From: an uncultured Eubacteriales bacterium
Lineage (GTDB): Bacteria; Bacillota; Clostridia; Oscillospirales; Acutalibacteraceae
NCBI GenBank assembly: GCA_934486615.1
Contig: CAKSQO010000001.1
Location: 62,001-126,000 of the forward strand
Length of the DNA: 64,000 bases
Reading direction: 5' to 3'
The position numbers and the translations under genes were made by a program. Positions 41,735-51,284 of the stretch are shown piece by piece. The notes beneath the pieces are model-generated. The model had not been told where the DNA came from and did not search any database. It saw only the letters and a list, made by a program, of their open reading frames with translations. How positions within the stretch are numbered: position 1 is the first letter of the stretch; the number at the start of each line of letters is the position of its first letter.

Positions 41735-43330
41735 GTGAAATACACAGTTCTTGTAGTTGATGACGAGCACGATCAGCGCCGCGCGCTGATAGAAAAGGTC
41801 GACTGGGCGGCCGCCGACTTTGAGGTTATCGGCGAGGCCGAAAACGGCGTTGAAGCGCTCGACTTAGTCGAAACGCTCGAGCCCGATCTTATTTTGACCG
41901 ACATTAAAATGCCGATGATAACGGGTCTTGAGCTTGCTGCCAGAGTAAGGGAGCTGCGTCCCGCTACTCAGATAGTCATTTTGAGCGGCTATGACAGCTT
42001 CGAGTACGCGCAGACCGCGATAAACTACAACATAATAAGCTATCTGCTCAAGCCTATTTCGTCGGCCGAGATGTCGCAGGAGCTGTTCGAGATACGCCGC
42101 CGCATGGACGAAAAGCTCGCAGGCGTGCTGAGCGTCGCGCACTCTGACGATATGAAGCAGCTGCTGCAAAAATTGAGCGTCGATGATTTTTTGCTTCCGC
42201 TCATGCTCGGCGGCAACGAGGTTCAGCCGAGCGACGACGAGCTTATGCAGCGTGCGGCCGAGCTCGGTATTGTGCCGAAGGACAAGCCCTGCCGCTTCTG
42301 CGTTATCGTGTCGAAATTCAAGGGCTTGAATGACGATACGCGCACATCAAGCCGCCACATTGACTTTATAAATTCCGTCTTTTCACAGTATATGCATACT
42401 GAGACGTTCACCGTCTACGGGCGCGCCGTCACCCTCGCCGTGACCGATACTCAGGGCGAGATGTCCAACATTCTTGAGCTGCCTCTGCGCGAAACGGTGC
42501 AGTCGGCCAAGCGCCTGCTCGGGCAAAGCTGCACCATCGGCGTCAGCCGCGGGTTTGACAAGCTCTCCGGCTGCTCCGAGGCGTACTTCCAGGCTGTCAC
42601 CGCGCGGCGCTACACCTCCGACGGAGCTGGCGAGGTGCGCTTCATCAACGACCAGGAGCGCGATGTCGACTTTGAGGTCGAGCACGTCGAAAAGTCCGTG
42701 ATGAAGCTTGAGCAGCTGCTCAAGGTCGGCAACAAGGAGTCGCTCGAGAGCTTTGTAAACGAGCTTTATGACAGCAACTCGCCCGACAACGCCAATCTGC
42801 TTGTGATACAGATGATTGCCGCGACCTACCGCGTGGTAAGCTCCGTTGCCGACCCGACCGAGCTGATGAACCTGCTTTCGACCAACCCGCTGTTTGCGCG
42901 GATAACGTCTTACAGCAGCGAAAGCGTGATGAAAAGCGAGCTTGTCTCATTCTGCGAGAATGCGAAGAGCCTTATAATGCAGTCGCAGCGCCGCGACACC
43001 GAGGTGCTGTGCGACAAGGTCGTCCAGATAATCGACAAGCGCTACTCCGATGAGTCGCTGTCGCTGACAGCCGTCAGCAACGAGCTGGCCGTCAGCCCGA
43101 ACTATTTAAGCGCACTTATCAAAAAGACGAAAAAAAAGAACTTCACCACCTTGCTGACAGAGCGCAGAATGAAGGCCGCATACGATATGCTTGTTTGCTC
43201 GTCGATGAAGGTGCTCGAAATTTCGGAAAAGTGCGGCTACAGCGACCAGCACTATTTCAGCTACTGCTTTAAAAAGTTCTACGGCGACAGCCCGAACAAG
43301 GTCAGAAGCGCCAACAGGAGTGAGGAATAA
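41735..43330 (+). CDS. YesN-type response regulator with AraC DNA-binding domain
   Basis: This 531-residue response regulator is read from GTG 41735 (GGAGG 8 bases upstream). The receiver domain holds Asp9/Asp10 and the phospho-acceptor Asp56 in LILTDIKMP. A ~300-residue middle region follows, as in the YesN family. The C-terminal AraC-type helix-turn-helix reads AVSNELAVSPNYLSALIKKT, then SEKCGYSDQHYFSYCFKKFY. Its stop overlaps the start of the kinase by one base (TAATG). It probably controls the mgl or neighbouring sugar genes. Confidence 0.93.
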   Translation: MKYTVLVVDDEHDQRRALIEKVDWAAADFEVIGEAENGVEALDLVETLEPDLILTDIKMPMITGLELAARVRELRPATQIVILSGYDSFEYAQTAINYNIISYLLKPISSAEMSQELFEIRRRMDEKLAGVLSVAHSDDMKQLLQKLSVDDFLLPLMLGGNEVQPSDDELMQRAAELGIVPKDKPCRFCVIVSKFKGLNDDTRTSSRHIDFINSVFSQYMHTETFTVYGRAVTLAVTDTQGEMSNILELPLRETVQSAKRLLGQSCTIGVSRGFDKLSGCSEAYFQAVTARRYTSDGAGEVRFINDQERDVDFEVEHVEKSVMKLEQLLKVGNKESLESFVNELYDSNSPDNANLLVIQMIAATYRVVSSVADPTELMNLLSTNPLFARITSYSSESVMKSELVSFCENAKSLIMQSQRRDTEVLCDKVVQIIDKRYSDESLSLTAVSNELAVSPNYLSALIKKTKKKNFTTLLTERRMKAAYDMLVCSSMKVLEISEKCGYSDQHYFSYCFKKFYGDSPNKVRSANRSEE

Positions 43331-45126
43331 TGAACTCAAACGGCCTCAAGGCCGCACGGAGCGACTCAAAGCGGAAAAATAAGCGCAGCCGTTTATCGGT
43401 CAGCCTTTCGGCGCTCACGATAGCGTCTATTGCGTTAAGCGCCGCCGTTGCCGTGACGATATGCATAATCATATTCTCTTCTGTCTACAGCAACGCTATG
43501 ACCAAGTCGCTTATGACAAACTCCGAGCAGACCGTGCGCCAGACGAGCGTGGCGATAGACAACTACCTTGACACAATGAAAAGTAAGCTTTCCACAGTGA
43601 CAAGCGCTGCCGTCAACAGCAGGACTGCCGACGATTTCAACGCCAAGATCACTGCTCTGGCCGAGGTTCAAAGCGACATCTATGCCATTATGGTCTATGA
43701 CAGAAACGGCAGCCTTATTAGCTGCGCCTCCGACGGCGAGCTGAAGAAGCAGCCGCTTGCCGACCTATCGTTCGACAAGGACGGTTACGAGACCGCTTTT
43801 GACGCGCGCGCGAGCTGCTTTATCTCAAAGCCGCACGTCCAGACTCTCTTCAGGGGCGAGTACCCGTGGGTCGTGACTATAGCGACCGAGACCGATACGC
43901 GCCTGTTCGGGAAGGAAGCGTACATCGCGATAGATTTCAGCTTCTCAGAGATTGCAAAGTATATTGACAACGTCGGTGTGGGAAGCCACGGCTATTGCTT
44001 CGTAATCGACAGCTCTGATCGAATGGTCTACCACCCGCAGCAGCAGCTGCTTTTCGCGGGAATAAAGAGCGAGAGCGAGGCGGCGTTTGTCGGCAAGGCC
44101 GACGGCGTATATTCGGATAATTCCACCGTGCGCGCCGTCGCGACGACGTCCGACGGGCACTGGCGCATCGTCGGCGTGAGCTTCACAGACGAGATAGCGG
44201 TGCAGCGCCGCACTCAAATACTGGTCAGTATTGCAATATCCCTCGCTTGCTGCGCTGTAATAGTCGTTGCGGTGCTGTTTATCTACTCGCGCATAGTCAC
44301 CGCGCCCGTGCGCTCTCTTATCCGCGCGATGAAAGCATTCGAGCGCGACGCGGACGGCTTCGAGTATACCGGTGGCACCGAAAAGGTGCGTGAGCTGCGC
44401 GCTCTCAGCGACTCGTTTGAGCATATGGAAAAGCGCATACGCCGCCTTATGGACAAGGTCAGAAGCGAGGAAACAGCCCTGAGAAAGACAGAGCTTAAAG
44501 CGCTTCAGGCGCAGATAAATCCGCATTTTCTCTACAATACGCTCGACTCTATCCAGTGGATGTGCGAGCAGGGCAGAACCGAGGACGCGACAAAGATGGT
44601 CGGGGCGCTCGCCAAGCTGTTCCGCATAAGCATAAGCCGCGGCCACGAGCTTATCACCATAAGCGACGAGGTCAAGCATGCGCAGAATTACCTGATAATC
44701 CAAAGCTACCGCTACCGCAACCAGTTTGCGTACAGCTTTGACGTTGAGAAGGGGCTTGAAAACTGCCTGTGCAACAAAATAACCATTCAGCCGCTTATTG
44801 AGAACGCTATCTACCACGGCATCGACCGAATGGTCGACGAGGGCGAGATAAAGATCTCGATCAGCACTGCGCCCGACGACGAAAACGATATTATCATCAA
44901 GGTCGAGGACAACGGCATCGGAATGACCGAGGAGCAGTGCCGCAAGATATTGCAAAAGGAGAAAAGCGACTCAAGCGGTATCGGCGTAAAGAACGTAAAC
45001 GACCGCCTGAGGATATACTTCGGCGAAAAGTACGGCATATCCATCGAAAGCGAGCTTGATGTCGGCACGACAGTCATCATAAGAATTCCAAAGATAACTA
45101 AGGAGGACGCAAATGAAATTCAGTAG
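43330..45126 (+). CDS. YesM-type sensor histidine kinase
   Basis: This 598-residue membrane kinase is partner of the regulator above. It has an N-terminal helix (~25-55), an extracellular dCache-like sensor (~60-300), a second helix (LVSISLACCAVIVVAVLFIY region), HAMP (~320-375), the His_kinase domain with phospho-acceptor His in LQAQINPHFLYNTLDS, and a C-terminal HATPase with EDNGIGM. LytS/YesM-type kinases usually sense sugars, often through a binding protein. It overlaps the binding-protein gene by 14 bp. Confidence 0.94.
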   Translation: MNSNGLKAARSDSKRKNKRSRLSVSLSALTIASIALSAAVAVTICIIIFSSVYSNAMTKSLMTNSEQTVRQTSVAIDNYLDTMKSKLSTVTSAAVNSRTADDFNAKITALAEVQSDIYAIMVYDRNGSLISCASDGELKKQPLADLSFDKDGYETAFDARASCFISKPHVQTLFRGEYPWVVTIATETDTRLFGKEAYIAIDFSFSEIAKYIDNVGVGSHGYCFVIDSSDRMVYHPQQQLLFAGIKSESEAAFVGKADGVYSDNSTVRAVATTSDGHWRIVGVSFTDEIAVQRRTQILVSIAISLACCAVIVVAVLFIYSRIVTAPVRSLIRAMKAFERDADGFEYTGGTEKVRELRALSDSFEHMEKRIRRLMDKVRSEETALRKTELKALQAQINPHFLYNTLDSIQWMCEQGRTEDATKMVGALAKLFRISISRGHELITISDEVKHAQNYLIIQSYRYRNQFAYSFDVEKGLENCLCNKITIQPLIENAIYHGIDRMVDEGEIKISISTAPDDENDIIIKVEDNGIGMTEEQCRKILQKEKSDSSGIGVKNVNDRLRIYFGEKYGISIESELDVGTTVIIRIPKITKEDANEIQ

Positions 45127-46081
45127 ATTGATTTCACTCGTCCTCTGCTTTGCGCTGCTGCTCACAGCCTGCGCCTGCTCGGGCGAAAAGACGGCCGAAA
45201 AAAAGCGAATCGCCGTGATTGCCAAGGCGGTCGACTCCGATTTCTGGCACAATGTAAAGAACGGGGTCGAGTCCGCCGCGACCGAATACAATGTTTCGGT
45301 CACGTTTGAAGGGCCCGAGAATGAGTCGGACTACGAGGAGCAGAATCGTCTGATAAAGCAGGCGATTGACGACAAGGTCGACGCGATAGTCCTTTCGGCA
45401 ATCGACTACAGCAAGTCAAACGACATCGTCGACGAGGCCGCGCGCAGCGGCATAAAGGTCGTGACGATCGACAGCGACGTCGGCAGCAAAAACCGCAGTC
45501 TCTTCATCGGCACCGATAATCGCGAGGCGGGAATTTCCGCCGCAAAGGCCGCTGTTGAAGGCTTTGACAGCGAAACCCTGATAAACATCGGTCTTGTCAA
45601 CTACAACGCCGACACGGACAACGGCAATCAGCGTGAAGCAGGCTTTCGCGAATATATTGAAACTGTGCCGAACGCGAAGGTAGTCGCAACCGTGACGGCC
45701 GAAAGCAACAGCCAGAGCGCCACTCTCAGCGCCATGAGTCTGCTTGAAAACAATCCGCAGGTCAATGTCCTCGTCGGCTTCAACGAGTGGATGACCCTCG
45801 GCGTGGGATATGCGATAAAGCAGACCGCGGCGGCCGACAGGGTAAGGGGGATCGGCTTTGACACAAACGTGGTGTCGGTCGGTATGATTGAGACGGGCGA
45901 GATGAACGCGCTGATAGTGCAAAATCCGTTTGCGATAGGTTATCTGGGCGTTGAAAAGGCGACCGCGCTAATATCGGGCGACAATGTCGGCGAAGGCAAC
46001 CTGTACACCGACGTTACGACCGTGACAAAGGACAACCTTTATGACGACGACATTCAAAAAATGTTATTCAGATTTAAATAA
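45113..46081 (+). CDS. Sugar-binding lipoprotein coupled to the YesM-like kinase
   Basis: This 322-residue type 1 periplasmic-binding fold lipoprotein has a signal ending LTACAC (Cys20 or 22). Domain sequence is IAVIAKAVDSDFWHNVKNGV, then AIDDKVDAIVLSAI and VNVLVGFNEWMTLGVG. No permease or ATPase follows; the gene overlaps the kinase gene. So its likely job is to bind a sugar outside the cell and signal to the kinase sensor domain, or to serve the mgl transporter as an extra receptor. Both are inferred from gene order. Confidence 0.87.
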   Translation: MKFSRLISLVLCFALLLTACACSGEKTAEKKRIAVIAKAVDSDFWHNVKNGVESAATEYNVSVTFEGPENESDYEEQNRLIKQAIDDKVDAIVLSAIDYSKSNDIVDEAARSGIKVVTIDSDVGSKNRSLFIGTDNREAGISAAKAAVEGFDSETLINIGLVNYNADTDNGNQREAGFREYIETVPNAKVVATVTAESNSQSATLSAMSLLENNPQVNVLVGFNEWMTLGVGYAIKQTAAADRVRGIGFDTNVVSVGMIETGEMNALIVQNPFAIGYLGVEKATALISGDNVGEGNLYTDVTTVTKDNLYDDDIQKMLFRFK

Positions 46082-46094
46082 CGGGGGTAATATT

Positions 46095-47102
46095 ATGTAT
46101 CAGGCAAATGAAAACCGCTATGACAAAATGAGCTATGCCCGCTGCGGCAACAGCGGCCTTATGCTGTCGAAGATAGCGCTCGGACTGTGGCACAACTTCG
46201 GCGATACCGCGACATATGAGAATATGAAGCAGCTGTGCTTTACCGCGTTTGACAACGGTATCACGATGTTCGACCTTGCCAACAACTACGGTCCTGCCTA
46301 CGGCGCTGCCGAAGGCAATTTCGGCCTGATTTTGAGCCGCGAGCTCGGCCGCTACCGCGACGAGCTGCTGATAACCACAAAGGCGGGCTACGATATGTGG
46401 CCCGGCCCTTACGGCAACTGGGGCAGCCGTAAGTATCTGCTCGCAAGCCTTGACCGGAGCCTTGCGCGAATGGGACTTGACTACGTCGACATTTTCTATC
46501 ACCACCGTCCCGACCCCGACACTCCGCTTGAGGAAACGATGGGAGCGCTCGCGTCGGCGGTCAGCTCGGGCAAGGCGCTGTATGCGGGACTTTCAAACTA
46601 CGACGGCGAGCGGCTTGAGCAGGCGAGCGCCATTCTGACCGACCTCAAGTGCCCGTTCGTCATCAATCAGAACCGCTATTCGATATTTGACCGAACCATT
46701 GAGCACAACGGTCTCAAAGACACCGCCGCCCGCCTCGGAAAGGGCATAATCGCGTTCAGCCCGCTTGAGCAGGGAATGCTCACAAACCGCTATTTAAACG
46801 GTATCCCCGAGGACAGCCGAATCAAGACCGACGGCCGCTTCCTTAAAGAGTGCGCGCTGACCGATGAGCGCCTTACCGACATTCGCGTGCTCAATGAGAT
46901 AGCTGAAGGGCGGGGGCAGACCCTCGCCGAAATGGCGCTTGCGTGGATACTGCGCGACGGAATTGTCACAAGCGTTATCATCGGCGCGTCGAAGCCGTCG
47001 CAGATACTCGACAACATCAAAGCCATCGAGAACACGAGCTTCACCGCCGTCGAGCTTGAAGCTATCGACAACGCGTCAAAATCAGTCGTTCGCACAAGGT
47101 AA
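46095..47102 (+). CDS. YghZ-like aldo/keto reductase
   Basis: This 335-residue NADPH-dependent aldo/keto reductase is of the YghZ (glyceraldehyde 3-phosphate reductase-like) / potassium-channel beta type. It is read from ATG 46095 with GGGGG upstream. The start MSYARCGNSGLMLSKIALGL, the catalytic-Tyr region FDLANNYGPAYGAAEGNFG, catalytic Lys in ITTKAGYDMWPGPYG, and IIGASKPSQI for NADPH binding are seen. It follows the sensor operon by 13 bp, so may be under the same sugar-responsive control. Confidence 0.93.
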   Translation: MYQANENRYDKMSYARCGNSGLMLSKIALGLWHNFGDTATYENMKQLCFTAFDNGITMFDLANNYGPAYGAAEGNFGLILSRELGRYRDELLITTKAGYDMWPGPYGNWGSRKYLLASLDRSLARMGLDYVDIFYHHRPDPDTPLEETMGALASAVSSGKALYAGLSNYDGERLEQASAILTDLKCPFVINQNRYSIFDRTIEHNGLKDTAARLGKGIIAFSPLEQGMLTNRYLNGIPEDSRIKTDGRFLKECALTDERLTDIRVLNEIAEGRGQTLAEMALAWILRDGIVTSVIIGASKPSQILDNIKAIENTSFTAVELEAIDNASKSVVRTR

Positions 47103-47113
47103 GGAGTCAAACG

Positions 47114-47644
47114 ATGAAAGAGAACAAGGCACGCATAAAGGTCATAAAAGAGCTGCTTGACATAACCGACGAGGAGCTCGGCGACGAAGAGCTGATACAC
47201 GAGCTTATCTCGACGCGCGTTACAGAAAATTCGGAGAGCGGCGATAAGCTGTCTTTCGGTCAGCGCGCGTCCGATGCGGTCGCTAAATTCGCGGGCAGCT
47301 GGGCGTTCATTTTCAGTTTTATTGCCGTAATGGTGATATGGATGGTCGTGAATATCGTGCTCGCTTCAAAGGCGTTCGATGCGTATCCGTTCATTTTGCT
47401 GAACCTTGTGCTCTCCTGCATTGCGGCTGTTCAGGCGCCGCTTATTATGATGAGTCAAAATCGTCAGGAGGCCAAGGACAGGCAGCGCGCCGAGAATGAC
47501 TACCGTGTCAACCTCAAAAGCGAGCTGATAATCGACGACCTGCACAAAAAGCTCGATACCGTCATTGCCAATCAGGAAAAGCTGCTCAGGCGCGTAAGCC
47601 GCATTGAAAAGCAAATACAGGACGAAAACGGAGAGAATTTATGA
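47114..47644 (+). CDS. DUF1003-family membrane protein
   Basis: This 176-residue protein has two membrane helices: FAGSWAFIFSFIAVMVIWMV (~60-80) and FILLNLVLSCIAAVQAPLIM (~93-112), then MMSQNRQEAKDRQRAENDY and a C-terminal coiled-coil-like tail. This is the DUF1003 pattern. The function of the family is not known to me. The start follows an AAGGAG site, 11 bp after the reductase. The stop overlaps the LysR gene start (ATGA). Confidence 0.9.
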   Translation: MKENKARIKVIKELLDITDEELGDEELIHELISTRVTENSESGDKLSFGQRASDAVAKFAGSWAFIFSFIAVMVIWMVVNIVLASKAFDAYPFILLNLVLSCIAAVQAPLIMMSQNRQEAKDRQRAENDYRVNLKSELIIDDLHKKLDTVIANQEKLLRRVSRIEKQIQDENGENL

Positions 47645-48567
47645 ACACTCAGCTTTTTAAGTATGTGCTTGAAGTGGAAAAGAGTCGTTCCATTTCTCAG
47701 GCGGCCGAGAAGCTGTTTATGGCACAGCCGAATCTTTCAAAGGCAATCCGCGAGGTTGAGGACACGCTCGGCTTTCCCGTGTTCAGGCGCTCGGCTAAGG
47801 GTGTAGTTCCGACCGAGCAGGGCGAGCAGTTCCTTGCCGTTGCGCGTAACGTTGTCGCGCAGCTTGACCGCATCGACGCTATCTCCGCGTGCGGCAAGGC
47901 AGCGCAGACCGTCAGTGTGTCGATTCCGCGCGCAAGCTACGTTGCCGACGGCTTTCTGCGTTTTGCACGCAGCCTCGATTCGGGGGAGGCGATGGAGCTT
48001 AAAATGCGTGAGACAAGCTCGATGAAGACCCTTGCGGGCATCACGGGCGGCGATTGTTCGCTCGGAGTTATCCGCTGCACACCCGAAAACAAACAGTATT
48101 TTCTCGACTATATGGCTGGCAAGGGCTTGAGCTGTGATATGCTGTGGGACGGTGAGTGTGTGCTGCTGATGTCGCGTCAGCACCCCCTCGCCGCGACCGA
48201 GAAAATAAGCGAAGCGCAGCTTTCCGCTTTCATCCGGGTCGTGCACGGCGATGAGGTCGTGCCTTTTGTCACCACCGAGCGCCGCACCGGTGAGCAGTGC
48301 TCCGATAAGCGCATAAGCGTGTGCGACCGCGCCAATCAGTTTGAGCTGCTGTGCGGCCTTGACGGCGCTTATATGTGGGTGTCTCCTGTGCCGCAGGACG
48401 TTGTAACGCGCTACTCACTTGTGCAGCGTCGCTGCCAAAACAGTGCGCGCCGTTTCTGCGATATGCTGGTATATCCCGAGGGCTACTCGTTCACAAAGCT
48501 CGACAGGCTGTTCATCGACAAATTGTATGAAGCAAAAAATGCAGTCGCTTTCGGCGATTACAAGTGA
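47641..48567 (+). CDS. LysR-family transcriptional regulator
   Basis: This 308-residue regulator has an N-terminal winged HTH (SISQAAEKLFMAQPNLSKAI, then LGFPVFRR) and a C-terminal effector-binding domain from ~90. Its start overlaps the DUF1003 gene by 4 bp, so it is read from the same transcript rather than divergent from a target. The effector is not readable. A candidate terminator lies 70 bp downstream. Confidence 0.92.
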   Translation: MNTQLFKYVLEVEKSRSISQAAEKLFMAQPNLSKAIREVEDTLGFPVFRRSAKGVVPTEQGEQFLAVARNVVAQLDRIDAISACGKAAQTVSVSIPRASYVADGFLRFARSLDSGEAMELKMRETSSMKTLAGITGGDCSLGVIRCTPENKQYFLDYMAGKGLSCDMLWDGECVLLMSRQHPLAATEKISEAQLSAFIRVVHGDEVVPFVTTERRTGEQCSDKRISVCDRANQFELLCGLDGAYMWVSPVPQDVVTRYSLVQRRCQNSARRFCDMLVYPEGYSFTKLDRLFIDKLYEAKNAVAFGDYK

Positions 48568-48639
48568 TTCTTCACTCGGCGTGCATAGGCTGAGGCTGAT
48601 ATAATTGATAAAAATTTATCAAAAAAACTTAAATTTACC

Positions 48640-48685
48640 ATATACATAGGCATATATTGGCATATGTGCCTATGTATATTTTTAT
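48640..48685 (+). terminator. AT-rich hairpin after the LysR gene
   Basis: ATATACATAGGCATAT pairs with ATGTGCCTATGTATAT (15 of 16) and is followed by TTTTTAT. Confidence 0.65.
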
Positions 48686-48842
48686 ATATTCCGCAAGTTT
48701 GAGCATAACCGCCGCAAACCCGCCTGATTTCGGGATTTAAAAAATGCTGCCGATAGCAGGAAGCCGATGTCAGCCGCTTGAAATGTATAAATTGCTACTG
48801 CTGCCGTGCACTTTTTTACTGAAACGGGGGACGGGCTTTATA

Positions 48843-48860
48843 TTGTTAATTATATAACAA
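48843..48860 (+). promoter_or_regulatory. Rex-like redox operator
   Basis: TTGTTAATTATATAACAA matches the Firmicutes Rex consensus TTGTTAA-n4-TTAACAA at 13 of 14 fixed positions. It lies 146 bp upstream of an NADH-linked alcohol dehydrogenase, a classic Rex target in Clostridia. Rex would repress when NADH is low. Confidence 0.65.
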
Positions 48861-49005
48861 TACTACAGTTTTATATTTTATTTTTTGATAAGCTTTTGCT
48901 ATACTTATTTATGCAAAGCGAAAGGATTTTGTGCAAAGTGCAGTACATTTTGCAAAATGTCACTTTCCGCTTAAATAAATATTTATTATTCGGAGGTTGT
49001 CAATT

Positions 49006-50223
49006 ATGGCAAGATTTACTTTACCGAGAGACGTGTATCACGGCAAGGGCGCTATCGACGCTCTGAAGAGCTTCACCGGCAAAAAGGCTATCGTCTGCGT
49101 AGGCGGCGGCAGCATGAAGCGCTTCGGCTTCCTTGACAAGGTTATCGCTAACCTTAAAGAGGCAGGCATGGAGGTTCAGCTCTTCGAGGGTATCGAGCCC
49201 GATCCGTCCGTTGAGACTGTTATGAAGGGCGCCAAGGCTATGGAAGAGTTCCAGCCTGACTGGATCGTCGCTATCGGCGGAGGCTCTCCGATCGACGCTG
49301 CCAAGGCGATGTGGATCAAGTATGAGTATCCTGACATCACCTTCGAGGATATGTGCAAGGTATTCGGTATCCCGCCGCTTCGCCGCAAGGCTCATTTCTG
49401 CGCTATTTCTTCTACTTCCGGTACTGCTACCGAGGTTACCGCTTTCGCTGTTATCACAGATTACAGCAAGGGCATCAAGTACCCGCTGGCCGACTTTGAG
49501 ATCACTCCCGATGTCGCCATCGTCGACCCCGACCTCGCCGAGACCATGCCTAAGAAGCTCGTTGCCCACACCGGTATGGATGCTCTGACTCACGCTGTCG
49601 AGGCCTATGTTTCCACCGCTAACTGCGACTTCACCGACCCGCTTGCTCTGCACGCTGTCGCGATGATCAAGGACGACCTTATCGACTCCTACAACGGCGA
49701 TATGGCTAAGCGCGACGCTATGCACAACGCACAGTGTCTTGCCGGTATGGCGTTCTCGAACGCTCTGCTGGGCATCGTTCATTCGATGGCTCATAAGACC
49801 GGCGCAGCTTTTGCCGATTACGGTGCTCACATTATCCACGGCGCTGCGAACGCTATGTACCTGCCGAAGGTCATCGCTTTCAACGCCAAGGATCCTGTCG
49901 CCGCTCAGAGATACGGTGTGATTGCCGACTACATGGGCGTCGGCGGAGCTACTCTTGACGAGAAGATCAAGAACCTCATCGCCCGCCTGCGCGAGATGAA
50001 CACCGCGCTGAACATTCCGCACTGCATCAAGAACTACGGCGCGGACAGCTATCCGACCGAGCAGGGCTTCGTTCCCGAGAACGTCTTCCTCGAGAGACTG
50101 CCCGAGATTGCGAAGAACGCCATCGCTGACGCCTGCACCGGCTCTAACCCGCGTCAGCCCAGCCAGGAAGAGATGGAGAAGCTGCTCAAGTGCTGCTACT
50201 ATGACACCGAGGTCGACTTCTAA
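49006..50223 (+). CDS. Iron-containing alcohol dehydrogenase
   Basis: This 405-residue group III alcohol dehydrogenase is similar to the C-terminal half of AdhE and to butanol dehydrogenases. It is read from ATG 49006 (GGAGG at 48992-48996). NAD-binding GGGSPIDAAKAMW, STSGTATEVTAF, and the iron ligand set (Asp in VDPDLAE region, His in HTGMDALTHAVEAY and in GIVHSMAHKTGAAFADYGAH) are visible. Role: reducing acetaldehyde or butyraldehyde to regenerate NAD+ during fermentation. The codon bias points to strong expression, and the Rex-like site fits. Confidence 0.95.
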   Translation: MARFTLPRDVYHGKGAIDALKSFTGKKAIVCVGGGSMKRFGFLDKVIANLKEAGMEVQLFEGIEPDPSVETVMKGAKAMEEFQPDWIVAIGGGSPIDAAKAMWIKYEYPDITFEDMCKVFGIPPLRRKAHFCAISSTSGTATEVTAFAVITDYSKGIKYPLADFEITPDVAIVDPDLAETMPKKLVAHTGMDALTHAVEAYVSTANCDFTDPLALHAVAMIKDDLIDSYNGDMAKRDAMHNAQCLAGMAFSNALLGIVHSMAHKTGAAFADYGAHIIHGAANAMYLPKVIAFNAKDPVAAQRYGVIADYMGVGGATLDEKIKNLIARLREMNTALNIPHCIKNYGADSYPTEQGFVPENVFLERLPEIAKNAIADACTGSNPRQPSQEEMEKLLKCCYYDTEVDF

Positions 50224-50243
50224 TCTCTCTACAACATAAATTA

Positions 50244-50281
50244 AACGGCGGTACAGCCTGTTGACTGTACCGCCGTTTTTT
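50244..50281 (+). terminator. Intrinsic terminator after alcohol dehydrogenase
   Basis: AACGGCGGTACAG pairs perfectly with CTGTACCGCCGTT, then TTTT. Confidence 0.88.
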
Positions 50282-50337
50282 CTGTATTAAATTGTATGAG
50301 TCCCGTTTTGTAAAACCATATTGGCTTATAATGCGAG

Positions 50338-51228
50338 CTACTTGTCCTGCGTTGCTTCGAGTATCATCTTTTCAAGCTCTTTCGCCGCGACGCTCAGCGG
50401 CTGCTCCTTGCGCTTTATCAGGCAGATGTCGCGCGTCGGTATTTCCTCGGCAATGTCGAGAATACAGACGTTGTCGGTCGGGTGAATGAACTCGCACGCG
50501 ACGAAGCCTACGCCGAGGTCGGCCTCCACCATAGGCACGATCTGGTCGGCGGTGCAAACCTCGATGTCGGGGCGGAACGTGAGCGAGTGGCTTGCGAAAA
50601 AGTTCGAGTAGAACTCGTAGGATTTCGTGTCCGACCCGAGCGAGATGAGCGGCACGCTCTGAATTTCGCTGAGTGACACGGTCTTGCCGATAAGCTGCTC
50701 AAACGCGGGTGAGCAGATCGCGACCTCGCGGATTTTTATAATGCTGCGCTCAATAAGCGACGCCGAGCGCACCGTCGGAGTCGTGACTACCGCCAGCTCG
50801 GCCGTGCCGTCCTTCAGCGCGGCGATGGCTTGCGGGGTAGAGTGGTTGCTTATCTGAATATGCACGCCCGGATACAGCTTGCGGTAGCGCCTGATGACGG
50901 GCAGCAGCAGGCAGCGCAGTGACACCTCGCTGGCCGCGATGAAAATTGTGCCGCTCTGCAGGCTCTTGGCCTTCATCAGCTCGTCCTCGCCTGCTTTGAT
51001 GTGCCCGAACGCGACCTTGATGTGACTGTACAGCTGCTCGCCCTCGGGCGTGAGCTTCATTCCGCGGTTGGTGCGCGAAAAAAGTGGGCAGCCCAGCTCG
51101 CCCTCAAGGTTCTTGATAGCGCGGGTCAGGTTCGGCTGATTGTTAAGCAGCAGCTTTGCCGCCTGCGAGATATTCCCGTATTTGGCAACATAGTAAAAAA
51201 TTTTATAATAATCATAGCTGATATCCAT
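50338..51228 (-). CDS. LysR-family transcriptional regulator
   Basis: This 296-residue LysR protein has the HTH at SQAAKLLLNNQPNLTRAIKN (~20-39) and GCPLFSRTNRGMKLT. The effector domain starts near residue 90. It is divergent from the aminotransferase gene (starts 132 bp apart), which is the usual layout for a LysR gene and its target. The shared gap contains an AT-rich dyad-like stretch (ATATCATACTGATAT at 51247), a possible LysR binding site. Confidence 0.92.
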   Translation of the reverse strand: MDISYDYYKIFYYVAKYGNISQAAKLLLNNQPNLTRAIKNLEGELGCPLFSRTNRGMKLTPEGEQLYSHIKVAFGHIKAGEDELMKAKSLQSGTIFIAASEVSLRCLLLPVIRRYRKLYPGVHIQISNHSTPQAIAALKDGTAELAVVTTPTVRSASLIERSIIKIREVAICSPAFEQLIGKTVSLSEIQSVPLISLGSDTKSYEFYSNFFASHSLTFRPDIEVCTADQIVPMVEADLGVGFVACEFIHPTDNVCILDIAEEIPTRDICLIKRKEQPLSVAAKELEKMILEATQDK

Positions 51229-51284
51229 AAAATCGGCCCCTTTTGATATATCATACTGATATTAGTGCTATATGTATTATAGAT

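Larger units (their letters stand above)
48568..49005 (+). other. Long gap upstream of the alcohol dehydrogenase gene
   Basis: No gene is seen. It contains the LysR terminator (48640-48685), the Rex-like operator (48843-48860), a TATACT -10 candidate at 48900, and a palindrome-rich stretch (ATTTTGCAAAATG near 48950). The leader before the gene is about 90 bases long. Confidence 0.6.

Noticed and set aside
48930..48970. Second redox or Crp-type operator (TTTTGTGCAAAGTGCAG ... TTTTGCAAAA)
   Set aside because: It is palindromic in part but matches no consensus I know well enough; left as sequence noted in the gap entry.
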